In this document: piece by piece, positions 19,621 through 26,512 of the stretch
Numbering within the stretch: position 1 is the stretch's first letter
Layout of the letters: each line of letters begins with the position of its first letter
Source of the DNA: Candidatus Gastranaerophilales bacterium
GTDB taxonomy: Bacteria; Cyanobacteriota; Vampirovibrionia; Gastranaerophilales; Gastranaerophilaceae
Length of the DNA stretch: 64,000 nt
NCBI GenBank assembly: GCA_944325575.1
Contig: CALVAR010000007.1
Span: 22,154-86,153 of the forward strand
Direction: 5' to 3'
Notes under the pieces: model-generated
Seen by the model: only the letters and a program-made list of their open reading frames with translations
What the model was told of the DNA's origin: nothing
Database searches by the model: none
Translations under genes and position numbers: made by a program

Positions 19621-20485
19621 AATACAAAAATATCAAAACAATTGCATAAGTCATAAAATAAAAAGATATAATTAATCCGACAATAGCGAGTATTATATTT
19701 ATATTAAAGATAAGACTCAATATTGAAACAAACATATTCAAGAAGAAAAGAAAAATCATAATCCCCAGTGAACCGAAAAAGTGTTTGAAGATAAAGACAA
19801 TATTTCTGTTAAATGCGCTAAAAGGAGTTAAAAATACATTGATACCTTTTTCTTTTTTATCAAAAACAGCCGGATATAAAAACATTGTTAAAAAGGTAAA
19901 AATCGTTGCAACACCGCCTACAAAAAGCATCCAGATATTTATTGCAGTCAGCTGCTCAAAACTCAGACTATATACATATTTCTGCATTTCTGCCGGAGTA
20001 GAAGATGCTGCCGCCATAAACTTTTCCATATCTATATTTGGGTTTGGCAGATAGTGTGTGCCTGCTTTGTAGCACACAAAAATTAATAGAGCATATACTA
20101 CCAGATAAACCAGTGTTGTATAAGTTATACCGAGGAAATATTCACCGACTCCGGGGAAAAATTCTTTTCCCAGTGCAAATGATGCCGCTGCCTTTTCCTG
20201 ATTATTTTTATACTCATCATTTTCCGCTTTTTTATTGTGTTCTATGCCTTTTTTTATCATGTAAAACCAGCCGGCAAGAAAAGCTGTGCATAAAAGTACA
20301 TTTCCGGTCAGAAAAATCAAATGCAAAATTTTGTTAGTCTGCTGCGCCAGCCCTGCAAAAGTAAAGCTTATAACTATCAAAAAGATAATCAATGGCTGTG
20401 CAAGAATAATATTTTCCTTAGTGATATCAAATGCTTTTTTTATATATAAACTCATAAATAAATTATTCCAAATGTAAGATTTCAT
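19604..20485 (-). CDS. Polytopic membrane protein of unknown function
   Basis: About six transmembrane helices are visible in 293 residues (near 28-45, 55-75, 117-137, 182-205, 228-250 and 260-285). A hydrophilic loop with lysine and asparagine lies near 80-100. The overall layout resembles the glycerophosphoryl-diester-phosphodiesterase membrane domain / DUF975 type of proteins, but I cannot assign it. The start may be the internal ATG at 20455 (MSLYIKKAFDITKEN), since the first ten residues look atypical. It overlaps miaA by 17 bp. Confidence 0.7.
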   Translation of the reverse strand: MKSYIWNNLFMSLYIKKAFDITKENIILAQPLIIFLIVISFTFAGLAQQTNKILHLIFLTGNVLLCTAFLAGWFYMIKKGIEHNKKAENDEYKNNQEKAAASFALGKEFFPGVGEYFLGITYTTLVYLVVYALLIFVCYKAGTHYLPNPNIDMEKFMAAASSTPAEMQKYVYSLSFEQLTAINIWMLFVGGVATIFTFLTMFLYPAVFDKKEKGINVFLTPFSAFNRNIVFIFKHFFGSLGIMIFLFFLNMFVSILSLIFNINIILAIVGLIISFYFMTYAIVLIFLYYEENK

Positions 20486-20605
20486 ACTGATTATATCATA
20501 TTAGTTGAAATATTGTAGTATAATTTTAATTGCAAAGCTGAAGTAATTCGGATGTACTAATTTGCAGCCGGATTACCGTCAAAAATTTTAAAACAGGGGA
20601 ATATC

Positions 20606-22264
20606 ATGAGAAGCGACAATGTAAAAAAAGGTATACACAAAGCTGCACACCGCTCTTTATTGTATGCAACCGGCGTAACAAAAGAAGGAATGAAAAGGCC
20701 GTTTATCGGTATTGCAAGTTCTTTTTCCGATCTTGTTCCGGGACATGCAGGCATGAGAGATCTTGAAAGACAGATAGAAAAGGGTATCCACACAGGCGGA
20801 GGGCAGGCATTTATCTTTGGTACACCTGCTGTTTGTGACGGGATAGCAATGGGACACTGCGGAATGAAATATTCTCTGCCTTCCCGTGATCTTATCGCCG
20901 ATTGTATAGAAACCGTTGCAGAAGCACACCAGCTTGACGGTCTTGTGCTTCTCACAAACTGTGACAAAATTACCCCGGGGATGCTTATTGCCGCATTGCG
21001 TATAAATATTCCCTGTATCGTTGTAACTGCAGGGCCTATGATGGACGGATGCTCCAAAAATGAAGTTTTGACAATGATTCGCGGTTCTTTTGAAGCTGTC
21101 GGAAAACTTTCTGCCGGCAAAATTACGGAACAACGCCTGCATGAAATGGAAGAAGAGTGCTGCCCTTCAGCAGGTTCCTGTCAGGGGCTTTATACAGCAA
21201 ATACCATGGCCTGTCTTACAGAAGTTATGGGTATGAGCCTTCCTTTCTGTGCTACTGCTTCCGCAGTTTCTTCAAAGAAAAAACAAATTGCATTTGAATC
21301 CGGAATGCAAATAGTTGAACTTGTAAAAAATAATATAAAACCTTCCGATATTATCACAAAAGACTCCATGAGAAACGCAATCGTCACCGACCTTGCACTG
21401 GGCGGCTCCACAAACTCTATTTTGCACCTGCTCGCAATTGCAAATTCGGGAAACATAGATATAACGCTCAAAGATTTTGACGAGTTGAGCTATAAAATTC
21501 CGCAGATAATAAAGCTTGATCCGTCAGCGCTGCCGACAATGACAGACTTGCACAATGCAGGCGGAATCCCCGGCGTTTTAAAAACTTTATACGGAAATAC
21601 ACCGGAGCTTAAAGATACAAAAGGTGTGTCAGGATTAAAAATTTCGCAAATCGCACAATCAGCCTGGGTTGATAATACAATCGTGCATACGCTGGACAAC
21701 CCGATTACATCAAACCCCGGACTCGGTATTTTAAAAGGCAATCTGGCAAAAGACGGCGCCGTAATTAAAATATCAGGCGTTGACCCTTCCGCTCTTACTT
21801 TTGAAGGAAAAGCCAAAGTCTTTAACTCCGAAGAAGAAACAATGGAGGCAATTGACAGAGACGAGATAAAAGAAGGCGATGTTGTTGTAATCTGCTATGA
21901 AGGACCAAAAGGAGGTCCCGGCATGCGTGAAATGCTTGCGCCCACATCTATGATTGTAGGCAAAGGGCTCGGCGCAAAGGTTGCATTGATTACTGACGGA
22001 CGCTTCTCAGGCGGTACAAGAGGGCTTTGCATAGGACACATTTGCCCTGAGGCAGCAATGGGCGGAATTATAGGCTTGATAAAAAACGGCGATAAAATTA
22101 AAATAGATATACCGGCAAGAAAGCTTGAACTTTTGGTAAGCGATGAAGAGCTTGAACAAAGAAGAAAAGACTTTACACCGCTTCCTCCCAAAGAAGTGAA
22201 AGGATTTCTTGCAAAATATTCAAAAACAGTACAAAGTGCTTCTGTAGGCGCTGTAACATTGTAA
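20606..22264 (+). CDS. ilvD: Dihydroxy-acid dehydratase
   Basis: The enzyme dehydrates 2,3-dihydroxy-isovalerate and -methylvalerate in branched-chain amino acid synthesis. The 552 residues contain the iron-sulfur cluster ligands in [10 protein letters not shown] (about 117-126) and [18 protein letters not shown] (about 183-200), and GRFSGGTRG near 465-473. This is the usual IlvD length. AGGGGAAT lies before the ATG. No other ilv gene is in the window; yebC follows 23 bp later on the same strand. Confidence 0.97.
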   Translation: MRSDNVKKGIHKAAHRSLLYATGVTKEGMKRPFIGIASSFSDLVPGHAGMRDLERQIEKGIHTGGGQAFIFGTPAVCDGIAMGHCGMKYSLPSRDLIADCIETVAEAHQLDGLVLLTNCDKITPGMLIAALRINIPCIVVTAGPMMDGCSKNEVLTMIRGSFEAVGKLSAGKITEQRLHEMEEECCPSAGSCQGLYTANTMACLTEVMGMSLPFCATASAVSSKKKQIAFESGMQIVELVKNNIKPSDIITKDSMRNAIVTDLALGGSTNSILHLLAIANSGNIDITLKDFDELSYKIPQIIKLDPSALPTMTDLHNAGGIPGVLKTLYGNTPELKDTKGVSGLKISQIAQSAWVDNTIVHTLDNPITSNPGLGILKGNLAKDGAVIKISGVDPSALTFEGKAKVFNSEEETMEAIDRDEIKEGDVVVICYEGPKGGPGMREMLAPTSMIVGKGLGAKVALITDGRFSGGTRGLCIGHICPEAAMGGIIGLIKNGDKIKIDIPARKLELLVSDEELEQRRKDFTPLPPKEVKGFLAKYSKTVQSASVGAVTL

Positions 22265-22287
22265 TAATTTAAGATAAGGATAAATTT

Positions 22288-23040
22288 ATGTCAGGACACT
22301 CAAAATGGTCAACCATTAAACACAAAAAAGCTAAAGTAGACGCACAAAGAGGCGTTGCTTTTCAAAAATACTCCAGAGAAATCATAGTTGCGGCAAAAAT
22401 GGGCGGAGGCGACCCTGCTGCAAACTTCCGTCTGAGAACTGCTATTGAAAAAGCAAAAGCAGGCGGATTGCCTAACGACAATATTAAACGTGCTATTGAA
22501 AAAGGCTGCGGAGCAGGAGCTTCGGAAAACTATGAAGAACTTACCTATGAAGGCTACGGCGCAGGCGGTGTTGCCGTTATTGTGGAAGCAATGACCGATA
22601 ACAGAAACCGTACCGCAGGCGACATCAGAAGCTATTTTACAAAATTCAACGGGAACCTCGGCGAGACAGGCTGTGTAGGCTGGATGTTTAAGGATGCCGG
22701 CGTAGTTACTTTTGCTAAAGATGAAAATGACTATGAAAAACTTTTTGAAGCATCCATAAATGCCGGTGCGGATGACTTTTTAGACGAAGACGATGAATAC
22801 AAAATCATCACAACTCCGGATAATTTTCAGAGCGTTGTAGAAACTCTTGAAAAAGACGGGTTTAAACATTCAAGTGCAGAGCTGACAAAGCTGCCTCAAA
22901 ATACACTCGAAATTACGGATGAAAAAACAGCGAGAATGATTTTGCTCTTGATGGACAAGCTCGAAGAACATGACGATGTACAAAATGTATATTCCAACTT
23001 TGACATCCCTGATGAAGTAATGGACAAGGTGCAATTGTAA
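22288..23040 (+). CDS. yebC: YebC/PmpR family protein
   Basis: The 250-residue protein has the family signature [20 protein letters not shown] at the N-terminus and [19 protein letters not shown] near 88-106. Members are described as transcriptional regulators (PmpR) and, more recently, as factors that relieve ribosome stalling at polyproline. The last 19 bases before the final codons recur 280 bp downstream, together with a second possible C-terminus (see the repeat at 23015). A 4-base stop/start overlap with the next small gene suggests coupling. Confidence 0.95.
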   Translation: MSGHSKWSTIKHKKAKVDAQRGVAFQKYSREIIVAAKMGGGDPAANFRLRTAIEKAKAGGLPNDNIKRAIEKGCGAGASENYEELTYEGYGAGGVAVIVEAMTDNRNRTAGDIRSYFTKFNGNLGETGCVGWMFKDAGVVTFAKDENDYEKLFEASINAGADDFLDEDDEYKIITTPDNFQSVVETLEKDGFKHSSAELTKLPQNTLEITDEKTARMILLLMDKLEEHDDVQNVYSNFDIPDEVMDKVQL

Positions 23041-23313
23041 TGGTAAACATTATATGTTTGATAATTGCAGCAATCTGTGCGATTGCCGGATACTTTGTGC
23101 AGAAGAAAAATTATTCATGGAATAAATTTTGGATATTATCATTACTGGTAATTTTGTCAGCCGGTTTTTTCTGTGCAGGAATAATATCGTCTGAATCATG
23201 TGACTATACATATTATGGTGGCAGCAAAGTACAGGGAGCCTGTATTATATCAAAAACATTTAGGGCTGTTGTTGAAAAAATTGTTGATTTTTAAAAGTAA
23301 TGGACAAGGTGCA
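23015..23313 (+). repeat. 19-bp direct repeat flanking a 261-bp insert at the yebC 3' end
   Basis: The string aagtaatggacaaggtgca occurs at 23015-23033 (codons of the yebC C-terminus) and again at 23295-23313. After the second copy the sequence reads gatataa, which would end yebC as VQI-stop, compared with VQL-stop after the first copy. This looks like a 280-bp duplication or insertion that moved the original gene end downstream. The intervening DNA contains the 84-residue small membrane protein gene. Confidence 0.75.
23040..23294 (+). CDS. Small two-helix membrane protein
   Basis: The 84-residue protein has hydrophobic helices at about 3-18 and 29-50, then a short extracytoplasmic tail with three cysteines (ESCDYTYYGGSKVQGACIIS). 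No family is recognised. The ATG overlaps the yebC stop (TAATG). The entire gene lies between the two copies of the 19-bp repeat, so it may have been acquired together with the new yebC end. It could be a non-functional passenger, but membrane-protein-like composition favours a real gene. Confidence 0.6.
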   Translation: MVNIICLIIAAICAIAGYFVQKKNYSWNKFWILSLLVILSAGFFCAGIISSESCDYTYYGGSKVQGACIISKTFRAVVEKIVDF

Positions 23314-23335
23314 GATATAATAAGCGGTATAAATA

Positions 23336-23363
23336 AAAAAGAGCCTTTGAGGGCTCTTTTTTT
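23336..23363. terminator. Bidirectional intrinsic terminator
   Basis: Stem aaaaagagcc (23336-23345) and ggctcttttt (23352-23361) with a six-base loop, flanked by A- and T-runs. It serves the rightward ilvD-yebC run and overlaps the TAA stop of the leftward XRE gene at 23362, so it can also end that transcript. Confidence 0.85.
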
Positions 23364-23577
23364 ATATTTCCTTTAAAAATTTATAAGGTTCAATATCCAG
23401 AATTTCTGCAATTTTATATAATCTTTTTAGACTTGGTACTCTTTTCCCTAATTCAATCAAAGAAATATAATCAGTTGTTACATCAACCAATTCGCTTAAT
23501 TTCTCTTGCGAAAGATTTCTCAATTTTCTATATTTTCTAACGTTTTTACCTACAAGTTTAATAGAACTATTTGTCAT
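23362..23577 (-). CDS. XRE-family helix-turn-helix regulator
   Basis: The 71-residue protein is a single HTH_3/Cro-C1 domain. It has VGKNVRKYRKLRNLSQEKLSEL (helices 1-2), VTTDYISLIELGKRVPSLKRL (recognition helix and following turn) and a short C-terminal helix; there is no sensor domain. It likely binds DNA as a dimer. A nested dyad covering its start codon and the spacer to the divergent 76-residue gene is a plausible operator, so autoregulation is inferred. Confidence 0.9.
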   Translation of the reverse strand: MTNSSIKLVGKNVRKYRKLRNLSQEKLSELVDVTTDYISLIELGKRVPSLKRLYKIAEILDIEPYKFLKEI

Positions 23578-23626
23578 ACAAAAAGTTTAATGTTATTCTG
23601 GGTTTAAAATAACAGACAAATAGTTC
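23564..23626. promoter_or_regulatory. Nested operator-like dyad between the XRE gene and its divergent neighbour
   Basis: Perfect 12-bp inverted repeats gaactatttgtc (23564-23575) and gacaaatagttc (23615-23626) enclose a second pair, tgttatt (23591-23597) and aataaca (23608-23614). The left arm overlaps the XRE start codon. The right arm ends 14 bp before the start of the 76-residue gene. Binding here could repress both directions. Confidence 0.65.
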
Positions 23627-23640
23627 GATAAAGGTGTAAG

Positions 23641-23871
23641 ATGAAAAAACAAGAAAAAGCAGTGCTTTTTATAGATAAAATCGGCAATGACAAAATAGTA
23701 AAAACCTATACAAGCTCAACAAAACAGCTGGTAAGCTTTGTACAAAAACATGATGACATAACCAAAATCTATATAAATTCCGATGCACTTGCTTATGATA
23801 CAATTGCACAGCTATTGGAGCTGAACAAAAAAGTTATTATTTTAGAAAAGTTAACACCTAAAAAGCTTTAA
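23641..23871 (+). CDS. Small protein of unknown function divergent from the XRE gene
   Basis: The 76-residue protein has a predicted alpha/beta pattern (KAVLFIDKIG, IYINSDALAYDTIAQLLELN, KVIILEKL) and no transmembrane segment. No family is recognised. It starts with ATG after AAAGGTG and is divergent from the XRE regulator across a dyad, a layout seen in small autoregulated loci. A toxin-antitoxin role is possible, but no toxin motif is seen. Confidence 0.6.
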   Translation: MKKQEKAVLFIDKIGNDKIVKTYTSSTKQLVSFVQKHDDITKIYINSDALAYDTIAQLLELNKKVIILEKLTPKKL

Positions 23872-23874
23872 AAC

Positions 23875-24030
23875 TTACACCGCAGTAAAAGTAATTGCAT
23901 ATAATACAACAATGGCAACAGCACTGAGCATTATCCAGCTGTTGATTACAGGATGCTGATTTGCAAAAACATCAACTATAGTAAATTTTCTTTCATTAAA
24001 ATCTGAAAAATCTGCTGAATTTGTTTTCAT
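23875..24030 (-). CDS. Short single-pass membrane protein (51 residues)
   Basis: A frame with ATG at 24030 and TAA at 23875 encodes 51 residues. It has a polar N-terminus (MKTNSADFSDFNERKF) and a C-terminal hydrophobic helix (WIMLSAVAIVVLYAITFTAV) at about 32-51. The composition is that of a small tail-anchored or single-pass protein. No strong ribosome binding site is visible, which lowers confidence. It is convergent with the 76-residue gene, with only 3 bp between stops. Confidence 0.45.
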   Translation of the reverse strand: MKTNSADFSDFNERKFTIVDVFANQHPVINSWIMLSAVAIVVLYAITFTAV

Positions 24031-24277
24031 AATAAATACCGTTTTTCTTTATTGAATAAATGTTTTATTAATAGTCTACACTTTGATTTTATCGTTTTTG
24101 GCATGATTTTCATCAACTGTTTGAGGGAAAATTTTAAATTTTTTGAAATTTATGCAGCGATAATATGTATTATGTAATTTTAGTTAATCAGCAATAACTC
24201 AAATATTTAAAATACCTGCTCTCTCGTTTTTTACTTAGGGAAGCATAAGGTGTTTGCTTCGGAGTGAATAAGACGCT

Positions 24278-24301
24278 GTAGGTTGGGCATACTTGCCCAA
24301 C
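24278..24301 (+). repeat. REP palindrome, dispersed copy
   Basis: The 24-base sequence gtaggttgggcatacttgcc plus caac is identical to 63171-63194 upstream of the RAYT gene. Arms gttgggca/tgcccaac form a hairpin. This copy lies 39 kb from the transposase gene. Confidence 0.8.
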
Positions 24302-24368
24302 TCAAAAAATGTCATTCTGAAGCATCCAATATGCTTTGCATCAAAAATATTGCTGTGTTCAGAATCTT
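24299..24368 (+). repeat. 70-bp dispersed repeat with terminal inverted repeats, copy 1
   Basis: It starts aactcaaaaaatgtcattct and ends tgctgtgttcagaatctt. It is collinear with 48505-48574 apart from substitutions in the middle. Internal ends attctgaa and ttcagaat are perfect 8-bp inverted repeats. It directly abuts the REP palindrome. Confidence 0.75.
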
Positions 24369-24591
24369 ACCACCATGAAATACAAATTTAATGCCCGTAA
24401 GTCCTTTAATTAACTTCTGGATGACAATCCCAGCTATTTTTAGCATAAACTGTTATATAAATTACGGATTTTTCTTATGTTTTAGTTTAATTTTTGTGCT
24501 ATTCTTTTTAGAAAGAGTATTGTTTTTTAATTTTGTAAATTCCTAAAACGGATAAATAAACCTTAAAGACGGATTATAAGTGGAATAGAAT

Positions 24592-25317
24592 ATGAAAATA
24601 ATTGCAAAAAATCTTGTCAAAATATACGGAGACAGAACGGTAGTTAATGATATAAGTTTTGAAGTCAATAAAGGCGAAGTTGTCGGGCTTCTCGGACCAA
24701 ATGGTGCCGGCAAAACAACTACGTTTTATATGGTAGTAGGCCTTGTAAAAGCTAACGGCGGCAAGGTGTTCCTTGATGACAAAGATTTGACAAACGTACC
24801 TATGAATATCCGTGCAAAAGAGGGTATCGGTTATCTGCCGCAGGAAGCTTCCATTTTCAGAAAACTTTCCGTAGAAGATAATATAAAGCTTGTTTTGCAG
24901 ATGAATGACAAGCTGAACGAAGAAGAAAAAAAGCAAAAGCTCGAGGATTTGTTAAATGAATTCGGCATGGAAAAGAAAAGAAAATTTTCAGCAATTTCTC
25001 TTTCCGGCGGAGAGAGAAGAAGGGTAGAATTGGCAAGAGCGCTTGCGGCAAGTCCGGAGTTTATTTTGCTTGATGAACCTTTTACAGGTATTGACCCTAT
25101 TGCGATAGGAGAAATTAAAGATAATATCAGAAAATTATCCGAAGAAAAGGGACTCGGGGTTTTGATTACCGACCACAACCCGAAGGCAACTCTTTCTATC
25201 ACAGACAGAGCGTATGTAATTTTTGACGGCAAAATTAAGATTCAGGGCAAGAGTGTAGAAGTTGCAAATGACCCTGTTGCAAAACAATTCTATTTAGGAA
25301 AGGACTTTACGCTGTAA
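24592..25317 (+). CDS. lptB: LPS export ABC transporter ATP-binding protein
   Basis: LptB drives extraction of lipopolysaccharide from the inner membrane. The 241-residue protein shows Walker A GPNGAGKTTTF (about 35-45), Q-loop YLPQEASIF, signature LSGGERRRVELARAL and Walker B FILLDEPFTGIDP, plus the LptB-type TDHNPKATLSI switch region. Length is typical. Its TAA overlaps the ATG of the permease gene (TAATG), so the two are translationally coupled. This pair is evidence for an outer membrane. Confidence 0.95.
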   Translation: MKIIAKNLVKIYGDRTVVNDISFEVNKGEVVGLLGPNGAGKTTTFYMVVGLVKANGGKVFLDDKDLTNVPMNIRAKEGIGYLPQEASIFRKLSVEDNIKLVLQMNDKLNEEEKKQKLEDLLNEFGMEKKRKFSAISLSGGERRRVELARALAASPEFILLDEPFTGIDPIAIGEIKDNIRKLSEEKGLGVLITDHNPKATLSITDRAYVIFDGKIKIQGKSVEVANDPVAKQFYLGKDFTL

Positions 25318-26441
25318 TGAGATTTCCGAGAATTGTATTACCGTTTAAGATTTTTGACGGATATATTACAAAACAGGTATTTGCGGCTACTCTTGTTTGT
25401 ATCTTTCTTTTTGTAGTTATATGGATTGCGCCGGAAACTCTTCTGAAAGTTATAAAAAGGACAATGTCCGGTATTTATACTCCATGGGTCGGTTTGCAGC
25501 TTTTGATATATGAAGTTCCTAAAATTGTCGGTAAAGCATTGCCCGTAGGACTGCTTTTGGGTACATTGTTTACTTTTGACAAACTAAGTAAAGACTCTGA
25601 GCTTACTGTTTTAAGAAGTATAGGTCTGACGTTTTGGAGAATAGTTTATCCGCTGATTATTTTGAGTATTTTTGTTTCTGTATTGTGTTTTTCTTTATAC
25701 AACACTTTGATTCCGTACAGCGAAAAAAAAATCAACTTTTTAAAAGGAGAATCACCGGAAACACACTTTGTATATACGGTAAAAGCTGATAAAGACCAGC
25801 TTCAAAAAATTATAGTAGTTCCCAGATATTACCGTAATATGATTAGCAAACCGCTTGTTTTGAATTTTGATGCGTCGCAGTATCAGGATACAAGCGTATT
25901 AAACAGTATTCTGCAGGGAGATTATGCAGTATACAATAAGGACAGCTGGGTTCTTCACAATGTGAAAAAATACGAGCTGACAAAAGACGGTGTTTTTAAA
26001 AATATAACCAATATTAAGGACCAGCAGATTCTATCCGGAGAAAAGGCCAATATTGCGTTTAAGATTATGTCTTATTCAACAAAAAGAGACAGAGAGCTGA
26101 ATAACTCCGAGATTACGGAATATATAGGCATGTTAAAGTCCGAAAATCTGAATGACGAATACAGATTTATGCTGAACAAATATTTGCAGCGTTATTTCCA
26201 TTCGGCAATTTGTATACTTTTTACTATTTTGGGCAGTCTTTTAGGATTTTCCAGACCTAGAGAACAAAAGCTTGTAAATTTTGTAATAGGGATAGGTATT
26301 GTATTCGGCTATTATATTACCCTGCCGTTTTTTGATATGTGCGCGGAAAAAGGTATCCTAAGCCCCTATATTACGTCTTCTATACAGCCGATAGCTATTC
26401 TTATTGCCATATTTATATTCAAGAAGATAAAAGATGTTTAG
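25317..26441 (+). CDS. LptF/LptG family permease (YjgP/YjgQ)
   Basis: The 374-residue protein has the family layout of three N-terminal transmembrane helices (about 18-38, 62-85 and 100-125), a periplasmic beta-jellyroll domain (about 130-270) and three C-terminal helices (about 290-372). It partners LptB to form the transporter that hands LPS to the periplasmic bridge. Which of LptF or LptG it represents cannot be decided; no second permease is adjacent. It follows lptB with a 1-base overlap. Confidence 0.88.
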   Translation: MRFPRIVLPFKIFDGYITKQVFAATLVCIFLFVVIWIAPETLLKVIKRTMSGIYTPWVGLQLLIYEVPKIVGKALPVGLLLGTLFTFDKLSKDSELTVLRSIGLTFWRIVYPLIILSIFVSVLCFSLYNTLIPYSEKKINFLKGESPETHFVYTVKADKDQLQKIIVVPRYYRNMISKPLVLNFDASQYQDTSVLNSILQGDYAVYNKDSWVLHNVKKYELTKDGVFKNITNIKDQQILSGEKANIAFKIMSYSTKRDRELNNSEITEYIGMLKSENLNDEYRFMLNKYLQRYFHSAICILFTILGSLLGFSRPREQKLVNFVIGIGIVFGYYITLPFFDMCAEKGILSPYITSSIQPIAILIAIFIFKKIKDV

Positions 26442-26512
26442 TATTTTATCAATTAGTCTTCGAACATATAAATATTGAGAATATTATCACGATTGTATAA
26501 CAGATTTTAAAT

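Larger units (their letters stand above)
24031..24591. other. Gene-free spacer with dispersed repeats before lptB
   Basis: No gene is seen in 561 bases. The centre (24278-24368) holds a REP palindrome fused to a 70-bp dispersed repeat. The right end carries the rightward promoter region of lptB. A fragment near 24441-24460 (gcataaactgttatataaa) recurs at about 3341, suggesting another decayed repeat. Confidence 0.5.

Noticed and set aside
23641..23871. Toxin of a toxin-antitoxin pair
   Set aside because: The layout with the XRE gene is suggestive, but no known toxin motif is seen, so no function is assigned.
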